Source: Oxalobacteraceae bacterium (GTDB taxonomy: Bacteria > Pseudomonadota > Gammaproteobacteria > Burkholderiales > Burkholderiaceae_D). From it: a DNA stretch of 64,000 nt. Location of the stretch: contig JABTBR010000022.1 of NCBI GenBank assembly GCA_013284265.1, positions 1 to 64,000 on the forward strand, in the 5' to 3' direction. This document shows positions 57,401 through 61,485 of the stretch, in pieces (the first letter of the stretch is position 1; each line of letters starts with the position of its first letter). The translations under genes were made by a program, and so were the position numbers. The notes under the pieces were generated by a model. That model ran no database searches. It was not told where the DNA came from and saw nothing but the letters and a program-made list of their open reading frames with translations.

Positions 57401-58257
57401 GTAACAGTATTGCCAAGCTTGTTCAGCACCCACAGGACACCGTAAGCCAAGCACTGGGCGGGTCTTACGAGAAAATTCAGTCCAGACTCGACACGGCTTA
57501 CAGCAGCACAAATCTGGGTGATTGGTTCCTATACGGTGCCTCGGTTGGAAACGCCACGATGAATATTGCTTCCGCTTTGGCAGGCGGAGTAGGTGCAGTT
57601 CGGGGCATCGCTTCTGGTGCTAGCGCGCTCAAAGCTGGGTTACAGAGTAGACTAGCTGCGTTAGCCCCGGATGTTCGCGTGAGTCCATTTGCATCGGAAC
57701 TATCCACTGGAAAAATTGGGGCAAATAGCGTTGGGGCAAACGGCCTATCTAATCAACTTGGCTTGCATCCGGATGCTTGGGCTTCGATGGCTGGCGAAGT
57801 GAACATGCCGTCTGTGATGCGGGCACTCAGACAAAGCGGCACCACCGAAGGTGCGGCGGTTGCGAAACTTCTCAAACGCGGAGATTTGAAAGTAAATTTC
57901 TCCGATGAGATACTACTTAATCCGCAGGGCGGTTTGATGCCTTATGCCTCCAATGAGATGACCATTTTTAAGAATTATTCCGGAACTCCCTCGCAAACTG
58001 CTGGCTTGGTAGCTCATGAGGGCGAACATTTTCTGCAAAGCCTGACTCCTAGGCAGTATGCTAATGGTCCGATAGCTCTTGAAAAGGAGTTGGCAGCCTA
58101 CAGTGTTCAACGCCGTGTAGACAGTAGCTTTTTCTTACGCACGGATCGGGAGGCAATCGAATATATGGTTAAGAGTCCGCTTTATCCGCAAATCGATCAA
58201 TCGGCAGCTAACGCTTTCCTGCAGTCTGGGGCAAAATATTCTAAGAGGTTGAAATAA
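39499..58257 (+). CDS. giant RHS / DUF4214 / LysM polymorphic toxin with HEGEH tip
   Basis: This is one open frame of 6252 residues. GGGAG lies 9 nt before the ATG and there is no signal peptide. The start resembles RHS exoproteins (AAYVNVFNGNLSLQDQDDFLASRGVNVALTRTYNS). Approximate domain order follows. Residues 130-3270 hold YD/RHS repeats (YDxxGRLxxxxD), partly a diverged tandem duplication of ~800 residues. Residues 3270-3370 look beta-sandwich-like. Residues 3385-4715 hold about seven DUF4214 repeats (LYxxLLxRxPDxxGLxYW) with Ala-rich helical linkers. Residues 4790-5470 return to RHS repeats. Residues 5493-5547 are LysM-like (VYIVQDKDTLESIAKAVWGD). Residues 5580-5660 are hydrophobic and Gly-rich. 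The remainder is a variable tip with HEGEH at 6173-6177 and a nearby ELAAY, the zinc-metallopeptidase pattern. DNA from about 56860 on is visibly less GC-rich. The export route is unknown. Confidence 0.85.
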   Translation: MVAIVSGNSLGLLNGSAGVLGQQGVFGNAVHGNGKEAAYVNVFNGNLSLQDQDDFLASRGVNVALTRTYNSRAQFTDGLGNWKNGLSKKVTLVGAINDVNSVLKRIDSDGSESEFKYSKLNTYVSTDGAGGYQTITYNASNPASWTWEGDRTDIATNGTFETYNAATGLIANSGDQFGIRLTYLYNPAGRLIQLTDATGATGVAGAATGNTVNDQINFTYDSYGNLTQMNSTLAANGGTFTRTRYSYYISADNILNPDNRLKSVTVDLTPADGVIADGKQYTTDYEYDGASDRISKVIQPDGTVLEFSYVQDADSKWRIASFKDALERTTTFDYVAKTDSADAYTTVTDPLQNKISYSYDSKGQLTAVSAPNSAVDNQKFTYDTDGNLLSSVDSRGVRTEYEYVRGNRTKQRDSLGNVVIRTYSTGGNKLLTETVYLALDKDQIPVQPQTTRYAYDTNNRLRFVVSAQGRVTEYVYPDTGGAAGAKASPQMSSERHYSDFYVLGALATTPDVPLPLATLTTWLTGKANTVTDYAYDNRGLLKTLTEGKGSTDETVTNFIYDQAGQLLSSTDNNSAVTTYTYDGLGHLLSKVVKDGATTLYQTGSGYDNAGASKVVTAADGSVTTYNYDKAGQLISVQQPAAVGSGVTSYIYDNTGRLRCTTDANGQSTFWLYDALGRKTAQIEADGAVTEYQYNAANQLTRAISHANKLKLDAATKEKLGSTGNPLEVSLSTLELVADVLDRSSWNIYDLAGRLSDAVDASGFVTHIEYDGAGRQTIVTRRALPVALSALQNAGTLTSLTQQASDDDHITRSIYDLDGKLAGKIDALGYLTENVYNGAGLLVETISYGKAIPLASRKTDGLAALRSAATIPASDLHQYFVYDAKNQLVGTVDGDKYLTEIVYDKLGNVLRRTRYANTVSTPVKTTLATLITSLGTTLAFVNNRSILYSYNKLNQLITEQGAEQASAGAAFTLSGNLTTYAYDLNGNRIKETRSLGTVIGNNKQLRYDALGRLVGETAGPGAKETVYTYDSAGLRTSMTDPNGNKTLYFYDDVGRLTHTVNALGELTAQAYNAFGQIVSTRQYANRIAAAALSALTGGSNAAMTQAAASIQDHRNFFFYDQAGRLSYTVNGAGEIEKRGYDNFNTVVESIHYSNAITSIPSEGLTASIVNAAIATSDAGKNQRSVFSYDASGRLSYTVNPMGEKQSSSFDFAGRRLSTTQESVRSGETAAGKAANSTQLYGYDNRGNQISYVDAQGNKSSNTVNAFGEVLVGVQRFTANDVTGHAQDIVVRNYYDEDGQLQASIDGSGALTVFQYDVNGNVIERLTYAKVLTPAQVTAASLATATAATVKVQGATLVDVAHDARQRFMYDARNRLTATFTAKQLTNEWSVTTLAYDDNGNVIQRIAYATAVVSPLTFPLTAMPVLISAATDVATQMFYDKAGRLTDTVTAHGLLNAKRDWSLVSQQYDAFGNISAKVIYSARVSATAVTTANVDTLKSGSDAATKATTRYYYDGLNRVVRTATAQGAVTVAGDVQKMQWAIESLQYDAAGNIGKRTQYATMVLLNLNEEPSATPAGVPLRDRSTSYAYDAANRLIRTTDAEGGITELRYDAKGNVIARTEKDGSGASRTTRITYDLNKRPVFEIDAAGYVSENRYDALGNVAMRIRYDKALTTAALSTIDETSASVTAVLKPNVALDRSESYIYDDSRRLLFSIDSAGYLSENQYSALGKLLKTLQYSKSQDYGDKSVATITGKLASAGPIRTTTFDYDAYGNLLKNTDVLEKSETYTYDALGRKLQTTDRLSSATKYTYDATGNVIEQTTGTQKIRYSYNDRGWRTSMTDALGNRTLYFYDSVGRMTSTVDAVGAVLHQEFDTLGQVISSTRYSKLIDAATLASLEGGPDSALVLPAADGADQHSVFYYDKTGRLTYTVNAAGEVDGRSYTAFDQLSVSVRYSVRLSQAVLSALQGGYIEPQLSTLIAQANLPANVAQNRISTFQYDANGRLTFSINANGEKQESTYNAFGQLTDSTRYGVRTDNISAGKSANSVERYTYNLRGQVVDYTDPAGNHIATNYNGFGDVIERAQRATPGSVAIDISKDSITRKFYDAKGQLKASIDPAAALTVYQYDSKGNLTDRRTYAKVLTAANLTTAKDLQVALTTIEAMGVVDAANDDHQVYVYDARGRLITTSTAKESALWAVEALTYNENDQVIERIAYATPMALPATPVLSSSDAVSHLFYDKDGRLCETLTAQRSVLNASKVLTAREWSLTSIEYDSFGNVAARTAYSVTGSGLIATMDVVAAIKNDGNALPAVTRYGYDSMNRAISTAVAQAKVNGTLQWAFTSQSYDAAGNLSSRTQYATAATQAADSTIAQPAADAARDRTTTYKYDLANRLSSTADAEQGVVELRYDARGNITQRIAGTGTGQRITRTVYDLNDRPVYDIDALGAVTERNYDTLGNVIKSIRYANPINAGAVTETTNSVSGQLILASGKDRTQYYVYDQDRQLRFTIDAGGYLTENRYDAVGHLTETRAYPALLTYTDYGLVAMVAKALSAGAPRITLLDYDAMGNLLKSTDAMGKSESYTYDALGNKTSFSNKMDSIWEYQYDATGRLLLETSPEVDAYVNAPENYTHADWATRAHALVKLQTAMQYDALGNLKSRTEGFGSAQPRVTLYGYDLVGRQTLTTLAPVKVYAAPVSPQGVADRTETEVTPTIVVSYDMLGNAVSNKDVGGKLSYKIYDKQGQVRFEIDAKGNVTGYERDSFGAVVTLTRYAQPQTAATTLSASAFKAALKLDSADRVITTIYDQLGHVRKVIEPQTQVYDQHRSSGDLSFVAGRTTESRYNGFGELIQQAVYGGDSLGNAIAGVESTDNRYYYDTRGNKVGLLQAVANSDTDHRAYLTTYGYDDVGNLTSQYEYSRALSAWSDNLSTPSADVDIDRSTAYKYDGANRRTEETRLKVGFSESATPTVGTTGSLTTTYGYDALGNQISATDPLGGATYTYYDKLGRVTAIAKVQTTTVTGITAGKNPLTEFKLDIYGNVQMRIEYAKGITVAIGAAQPAATVIDAFFANTANRDATNDRITSTRYDVNGHALQVYDAETKVSYASYDVYGRLAKQWRPVTNANGVTETAFQINRYDALGQLYQIEKPGNVDLVYNTVVGNTVQQNNYNAFGEMTDSWVSSGANDAKLLDYRRYDNAGHVWLTNSGDNVDKAFIYDVRGQVTSQIRVTDNDEHRLRDAGVIAGALSFNANQTLRTNTRYDLLGRAVDSTTVDGRPLTLMRRVDGNWVKGDLTSRVAEADSLIVVGAPSDQVRTYTLSYRLNGGAWTPPSGMRISTVDGYTVFNPAGLEAGSYEYRVFVQPAGEAVFEADGGVLTLSSTSALSKNEQIARLYLMLLNRNPDLGGMNGWIARLNSGSPLGQVAYEIMTSAEAALQGKSGTDIVKTVFLQAFGWQPSNDPAYLADVTKWAARLNAKLITDPARGQVLLDMLSANNKEKEQLMAGKVAIAVAAVAKEAVLASALELHNGAGPASDSTPLEEARLAISRLYVAILRRAPDHDGMVGWINRRMDNASLDQIANDMVNSKETEALAALSDVEFIKQMYWNILDREADSAGLAYWLSKFQGATRGAIVVGIMNGLLSYNGDDAIERKSQALFNNKASVSMIYALNMSGKDLLTEQKILGKVTATDITAALTYAADAIRAMVKEAAKSIEQDTKTAAELTLAAVTAAQGLVNANTVATTAASQAAANPMAAPMITVARLYVGLLKRSDAPGQTLDIGGITFWTRQLMNATTPAAIEATETAIAQSMIDSAEGKQLYGYTVWNADAAKAFITKLYQQIIGREPDPDGLIYWADKVTTPAQRGLIGAAMVHSVLDNQLSNLNPGKAAEQGRVSAFNNKVGIALGALSTDATRAVNEASAALAAANLAVTKASAATSAATVVTNTTNASAARRAKAAVELIRMYVGILNRGPGRGVPMDLGGLNYWIDARVNSGSSLENIATNMLTSAEGLALFPASMSAHDFVNKIYQQAFNRTLASGDTFWEDKITSGVAKNVIAVGILGGLFDNVTPSIAEMSNKADREQFLASALGQIAGLTALAASTTVTTVNTALNTRDNAVYNAALALQARDRAQAATAAADPAVIAALKAKNEAQTLLGSSLRRSLTELMVAFRQPVDYANVQRTLADLTAGRTTLTALAGQYAGPITDRSAFFSRLYTTVLNREADAGGLAYWVGNASSDPAALAYGFFTAGRDAELYNVNSYRGTFGAELNTAFDANTASGNSIVAAYNSTVTSVQQAIDAAKIQTQKDLVSADAAAKAATDDYNLKSVALAVVIEGYRATAATAVVDSLMANDSATAAATIVKTNGDTLTVDITVAGQTSALAMANSMRSAASLDAALSKARAGVDQAGIAVTLNAQALLNAPATTRQITLITQFYVALIGRLPTMVELSVGFNSFQTGGDATKLAQKLISDNPVLFTSAMSNADFVGKLYQNTLGRAADDGPANYWTKILNANPAMPRAQLAVEFIDSIVQRGITQDTVGFNNKITSGLNSMSQLIASAILAPNVGDYVKAQAIIMRDDAALADAAALAAMSPAARYTLQATQLYTLLFRRIPDAGGLRFWVSRLTAGASMAQMAKDMLSGTEGLQKFPPEQSNAAFIANLITNGLGRQASPEELTRYNALLDGGQTRDQLAVTLINDVLAYADGDTAQLASRTLYMGHVATALDVLDYVAGKLLVGEVKIAPEVLDERTSDLYKQLLSGPAPALATLDTSQLAILRYNGMQIGINNGSNGEQRGHLSNTTTFDRWGNVLSMADARDPNWVVTYTYNANNQVLKQTMNGVPGTVGYAANNTYDRLGRNLSVTDAKNQTNSTAYDSNGFIITETHADGAVVTYVNDVFGQHTKMTVALTNDVTTSFAAGAASSVITSYAYDRLGHQISKTSAPVAIYYAQNLVGTNAPPDMNVLAATAAVSGQAIVIIDTYQYDELGRRIRSTNDNTSNTATINKGYALDPNKRTSSSVRYDLSGNVISTTDALGFSTLSSFDIYNHRTAQQDANGGILRWDNDSAGRVLVHYDLSGRQTKYGYDTAGQMLSQTRKDGTTVTQTLQYSYDGSGQLLQIADSQLPSGPGATGPLALVQTTSYTYDLSGNRLTERVWLEKEQRAVLDNSMIYDRQGRVQEIASNVKAAYANQLVIYSYDNNGNRTKVTTTFTTDTGATKTIEINNRFDKMNRQNHVDGSVTTSIAAAGDGKIDTHDIKYDGAGNRSSDTYGPGKDAASTYATETYNYDAVGRLSFVTKAGNTIVQRYYDGAGRIIRSRDNNDIRVNAYDADGRMTRQRSATYNGTFEGKYVNDIHYAASVENAGGGYDRVGNLLVYRVVEGASDYNAQTFRNDYSGRQFDSYQITSTTATPAASARNASAVTVTRLYDYSGALVEVQSTDEKKNRTLINDSSGRVLENKQGGIVTHTLIANDQVIGSADQKHETYSSGFESISSPALMAGQSVYIVQDKDTLESIAKAVWGDGRLWYLIAEANGGIDNTGLVLGQPLTMPARVNTVLNSYQTFKPYNAAEAIGDITPVLPAPAAGGCGGVGMIIMIVVAVVVTVISGGAMAGFAAQGLAQAMLVGAAASMAGSIASQVVGMAIGAQDGFSWKAVGQAGISGAIGGGMGFESSSQGTLLGDVFKGSDWSATAARAALGNTITQGVGIVTHQQSGFNWRSVAASAASAAVGSQFGNPQGTKIDSWGTFGTAMAGNFASGVTSAVVRGGRVEIGRIAADAFGNALGNSLAAQLSEPSDTTLRSKGNLDKRISQTNTGLAALDAAAQKYGGYAQIPLDSEEYQLALTVGKTNNSTMRAIAGDSATANGFSNGNSQAPKTDDPALPGVSRKTAEMLRVEVSGSLAEAQLYQVDRGVAVSGGVVAGMFQSIGDGIIGSATLIKDGLLAQRYVMGGGDNERARSSPLFDAEKEAFQNFKEIGNSIAKLVQHPQDTVSQALGGSYEKIQSRLDTAYSSTNLGDWFLYGASVGNATMNIASALAGGVGAVRGIASGASALKAGLQSRLAALAPDVRVSPFASELSTGKIGANSVGANGLSNQLGLHPDAWASMAGEVNMPSVMRALRQSGTTEGAAVAKLLKRGDLKVNFSDEILLNPQGGLMPYASNEMTIFKNYSGTPSQTAGLVAHEGEHFLQSLTPRQYANGPIALEKELAAYSVQRRVDSSFFLRTDREAIEYMVKSPLYPQIDQSAANAFLQSGAKYSKRLK

Positions 58258-58640
58258 TGGCAAACCATGTCAAGTGCCCGTTATGTAGTGGGCGAGCTAG
58301 TTCACTCTCTGCGGTCGGTGCAATCAACTTATATAAATGCGATCCGTGCGGGCACGAATTCTCCGTTCGGGTTCACCTTATTGACAATCCTATTCCACTG
58401 GAGACAAAGGTCTTTACAGCGATAGTCACGGTCGACAGTCCGGGTGAAGTACGCAAGACACAAATGAAGGCAAGAAGGGTCTTTGAAGGAATGAGTAATT
58501 TCTATTCCGAGGACTTAGATAGACAGATTTTAAAAGGCGATCATGCATGGAACTTAGGGTTCTATTCCGAGGATGAAGTTCTAGAATTGAGACAACGAGC
58601 CGTTGATATTGGACTGTCGGTGGAGTTTATTGCGAGCTGA
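58257..58640 (+). CDS. zinc-ribbon protein, candidate immunity protein
   Basis: This 127-residue protein has its ATG overlapping the stop of the giant gene (TAATG), so translation is coupled. The N-terminus has four cysteines as CPLC and CDPC separated by 18 residues, a typical zinc ribbon. The rest (ETKVFTAIVTVDSPGEVRKTQMKARRVF, ending LRQRAVDIGLSVEFIAS) looks like a small alpha/beta domain. I do not know the family. In polymorphic toxin systems the small gene directly after the toxin tip encodes its immunity protein. The AT-richer composition is shared with the toxin tip, supporting joint acquisition. The immunity role is inferred from position. Confidence 0.65.
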   Translation: MANHVKCPLCSGRASSLSAVGAINLYKCDPCGHEFSVRVHLIDNPIPLETKVFTAIVTVDSPGEVRKTQMKARRVFEGMSNFYSEDLDRQILKGDHAWNLGFYSEDEVLELRQRAVDIGLSVEFIAS

Positions 58641-58750
58641 ACTCAGTTGTTGGGGCAAATACGCAAACTATTGCCACTGCCCAGGCTGGACGACTTGCAG
58701 AGTTGCTCCCGGAGTCGTCCCTGTCCAAATGGACACGGCCTCATCTATGA
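58622..58750 (+). pseudogene. orphan toxin-tip fragment
   Basis: A short open stretch in a frame different from the immunity gene reads ELNSVVGANTQTIATAQAG and continues RLAELLPESSLSKW before a stop at 58748. The run AQAGRLAELLPESS resembles the junction of RHS-type toxin tips found in Burkholderiales, where AELLPEAS is followed by a deaminase-like domain. It has no start codon of its own. I read it as the remains of a displaced toxin cassette, as commonly found behind active toxin-immunity pairs. The resemblance is from memory and not tested. Confidence 0.4.
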
Positions 58751-58922
58751 CCTGCGAAAACGGCCTGTCAAAGCTGAGGCCGGGTCCATTTTCCAGACCT
58801 GAGAATCATATAGCCAACCTCCCTTCGGCAAACGACGGGGGTACAGCTAACACGTCGGAGTCCTCCGGTGAACGAAGTCCTGTGCTGAGCATGTTGACCG
58901 CTGCATGAGCGCGCCGGGGTCA

Positions 58923-58987
58923 GGTCTGCCATGTGGACACAACCTCATCCGTTGTGCCACCTGTCAGATGTGCCCACATGCCGGACC
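58923..58987. repeat. REP-like imperfect inverted repeat
   Basis: Arms GGTCTGCCATGTGGACACA (58923-58941) and, inverted, GGTCCGGCATGTGGGCACA (58969-58987) match at 16 of 19 positions. A related perfect 14-bp palindrome, TGTCCAAATGGACA, lies upstream at 58722-58735. Such GC-rich palindromes resemble intergenic REP elements. Otherwise the stretch 58751-59051 holds only this repeat and the following terminator; I see no gene. Confidence 0.5.
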
Positions 58988-59000
58988 TGCGCTATCGCAA

Positions 59001-59030
59001 AAAAAAATCATCGCATGCGATGATTTTTTT
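59001..59030. terminator. bidirectional rho-independent terminator
   Basis: A perfect palindrome (AAAAAAATCATCGCA and its complement) has T-runs on both strands. It lies between the plus-strand toxin/immunity genes and the minus-strand TolC relic and flagellar genes, and would end transcripts from either side. Confidence 0.9.
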
Positions 59031-59051
59031 GTTTGCCTTACGCTGCTGAGT

Positions 59052-59365
59052 TTAACAGAAATACGTCCCCATCTCCTTGACATCGGCTTCCCCCAAGATA
59101 CCGGCGGCGGCACGCATTTTTAAAATGCTGAGCAGATAACCGTAGCGCGCCTGAGTCAGATCGCGCTGGCTGGCGTAGAGCTGCTGCCGGGAATTGAGCA
59201 GATCCAGATTGATGCGCACCCCACTCTTAATGCTCTGTTCCGTGACCTTGACCAGCAACTCGCCGGAAGCGACCGCCGCGTCGAGCGCGGGGACACGGGC
59301 CGAGCCGCTGAGCACGGTAGCATACTGTAGACGTCCGGCCGCTGCACCTGTTCGGCGAGTTTAAC
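59052..59365 (-). pseudogene. TolC-family outer-membrane protein, C-terminal relic
   Basis: The last ~85 residues match the C-terminal part of TolC-type channel proteins: YATVLSGSARVPALDAAVAS, then QSIKSGVRINLDLLNSRQQLY and LTQARYGYLLSILKMRAAAGIL. Upstream in the same frame a TAA is met after about 100 codons, so at least the first 300 or so residues of a normal protein are missing. An unrelated frame (NYYFGLTFPRVKLAEQ) covers the region upstream. TolC proteins form the outer-membrane exit of type I secretion. The relic sits beside a giant DUF4214 protein, a type of protein often exported by type I systems. Confidence 0.75.
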
Positions 59366-59436
59366 CCGGGGGAAAGTCAAACCAAAGTAATAATTCGGCT
59401 TGACCTCTTCAATATCTGATACTCATCGCCGCGAAA

Positions 59437-61485
59437 TCACATCGTCACAGTCCCATACGACTTCAAATTCACCGTATTCGGAATCTCCGCCATCGACAGT
59501 ATCCGCATATGCGGAATCACCCGTTCCGACAGCGAGCGCAGGTGACGGCGCAGATCCGGCGAACACAGCAGCACCGGCAGCATATTCCCCTTCATCATCC
59601 GTTCAGACTGCGCCGCCATGCGCGCCAGCAGTTGCTCGGCATACTTCGGCTCCACCACCAGACTGCTGCCAGCCTCGGCCGTGCGCACGCTCTGCATCAG
59701 CACCTGCTCGATCGCAGGGTCCAGCGTCAGCACATTCAGCGCCGTCATCTCGCCCAGCAAAGCCTGGCAAATCGCCGCACCGAGCTTCTGGCGCACCACC
59801 TCGGTCAGATAACCCAGATCCTTGCTGTTGCGCCCCATATCCACCAGCGTTTCCAGAATCACTTCCAGATTACGAATCGACACTTTCTCGCGCAGCAGAT
59901 TCTGCAGTACCTTCTGCACATCGCTGATCGACAGGATGGTCGGCACCAGTTCCTCCACCAGCCCCGGCTGCTGCTGGCGAATACGCTGCAGCAGACGATC
60001 AGTTTCAGTACGTGTCAACAACTGCGCCGACTGCTGCTTCAGCACCTCGCTCAGGTGCGTGATAAACACCGTAGCCGCATCCACCAGCGTATAGCGCGCC
60101 GCGCGGGCGATTTCTTTCTCCGAGTCTTCCACCCAGATCGCCGGCAAGCCATAGGTCGGCTCACGGGTTTCAATCCCCTTGATCGGACGCGCCTCGCCAC
60201 CGGCGTGAATCGCCAGCGTGCGGTCGGTCATGATCTCGCCCTTCCCTGCCGGCACGCCAAACACTTGCAGCTCATAGGCATTCACCGATAACTGCGGCGC
60301 ATCGCGGAAGCGCACGCGCGGCAACACCATGCCCGAATCAAGCGCGTACTGCTTGCGGATCGCAACGATGCGTTCCATGAAGATGGTCTTTTCGCCGTTG
60401 ACCAGCGGTGCCAGGTTGGCACCCACCAGCACTTCGATCGGCTCCACCTTGAGCATATCGTAGGCATCCTGGTCGCCGTCGGCCTTGGCCTTGTCGTCCT
60501 TGTCGTCCTCGGTCTTGCCGCCCTCTTCCTTCGCGCGGCGCATCACCACCACGCCAACCGCCAGCATCAGACCCACCAGTACCAGCACAGGCAAGGCGGG
60601 AATGCCTGGCAGGAACAGCAGTATCGACAGCGCAGCCGCTACCACGAACAGGGTTTTCGGATACGAAGTAATCTGGCGCAGCACTTCGGCGCTCAGATTG
60701 CCGTCCGACGCCGAACGGGTCACGATAATACCGGTGCCCACCGCAATCACCAGCGCGGGCACCTGGGTCACGATGCCGTCGCCCACGGTCAGCAGGGTAA
60801 AGGTTTGCAGCGCCTGGTCCCAGCGCATGCCCATCTGCATCACGCCAATCACCAGGCCGCCGATGATGTTAATCAGCAGGATGACGATACCGGCAATCGC
60901 GTCGCCCTTGACGAATTTACTCGCGCCATCCATCGCGCCGTAGAAGCCGGTTTCCTTTTCCAGCGTCTTGCGGCGTTTCTTGGCTTCTTCCTGATCGATG
61001 AAACCCATGTTCAGGTCGGCATCGATACTCATCTGCTGGCCCGGCATACTGTCGAGCGTGAAACGAGCCGCAACCTCGGACACGCGCTGCGCGCCGTTGG
61101 TCACCACCACATATTGCACAACGACCAGAATCAGGAACACGATCAGGCCGATCACATAGTTACCACCCACCACGTAGGAACCGATGGCGGCGATCACCCG
61201 GCCGGCATCGGCGTCGGACAGAATCAGACGGGTGGCGGCGACGTTCAGCGACAGCCGGAACAGCGTGGCGATCAGCAGCAGCGAGGGAAAGGTGGAAAAC
61301 TCCACCGGCCGCGCGATGTAAAAGGTCAGCAGCAGGATCAGCAGCGCGAAGCTGACGTTGGTCAGGATCAGGAAGTCGAGCACGCCGGAGGGAATCGGCA
61401 CGAACAACACCGTCAGAATTCCCACCACCAGCAGCACCATCACCAGATCGGCGTTGTTGTTAAAGATACGACGTAGAGACAACAT
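59437..61485 (-). CDS. flhA: flagellar-type export gate protein FlhA (SctV family)
   Basis: This 682-residue protein has eight hydrophobic segments in the first ~310 residues, including the FHIPEP-family region with FSTFPSLLLIATLFRLSLNVAATRLIL, the conserved DSMPGQQMSIDADLN and GAMDGASKFVKGDAIAG. The C-terminal half is the cytoplasmic ring domain that binds export substrates and chaperones (KVLQNLLREKVSIRNLEVILETLVD). The start at 61485 is the ATG that overlaps the flhB stop (TGATG). An acidic, lysine-rich insert (EEGGKTEDDKDDKAKADGD) separates the two parts. The family is shared with injectisome SctV. Overall it reads closer to flagellar FlhA, possibly of a secondary (lateral) system. Confidence 0.85.
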   Translation of the reverse strand: MLSLRRIFNNNADLVMVLLVVGILTVLFVPIPSGVLDFLILTNVSFALLILLLTFYIARPVEFSTFPSLLLIATLFRLSLNVAATRLILSDADAGRVIAAIGSYVVGGNYVIGLIVFLILVVVQYVVVTNGAQRVSEVAARFTLDSMPGQQMSIDADLNMGFIDQEEAKKRRKTLEKETGFYGAMDGASKFVKGDAIAGIVILLINIIGGLVIGVMQMGMRWDQALQTFTLLTVGDGIVTQVPALVIAVGTGIIVTRSASDGNLSAEVLRQITSYPKTLFVVAAALSILLFLPGIPALPVLVLVGLMLAVGVVVMRRAKEEGGKTEDDKDDKAKADGDQDAYDMLKVEPIEVLVGANLAPLVNGEKTIFMERIVAIRKQYALDSGMVLPRVRFRDAPQLSVNAYELQVFGVPAGKGEIMTDRTLAIHAGGEARPIKGIETREPTYGLPAIWVEDSEKEIARAARYTLVDAATVFITHLSEVLKQQSAQLLTRTETDRLLQRIRQQQPGLVEELVPTILSISDVQKVLQNLLREKVSIRNLEVILETLVDMGRNSKDLGYLTEVVRQKLGAAICQALLGEMTALNVLTLDPAIEQVLMQSVRTAEAGSSLVVEPKYAEQLLARMAAQSERMMKGNMLPVLLCSPDLRRHLRSLSERVIPHMRILSMAEIPNTVNLKSYGTVTM

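Noticed and set aside
59437..61485. Naming the gene sctV (injectisome) instead of flhA
   Set aside because: The sequence around IDADLN, the linker and the C-terminal domain read closer to FlhA than to InvA-type proteins, and no needle, secretin or effector genes are in the window. I kept the alternative as a note.
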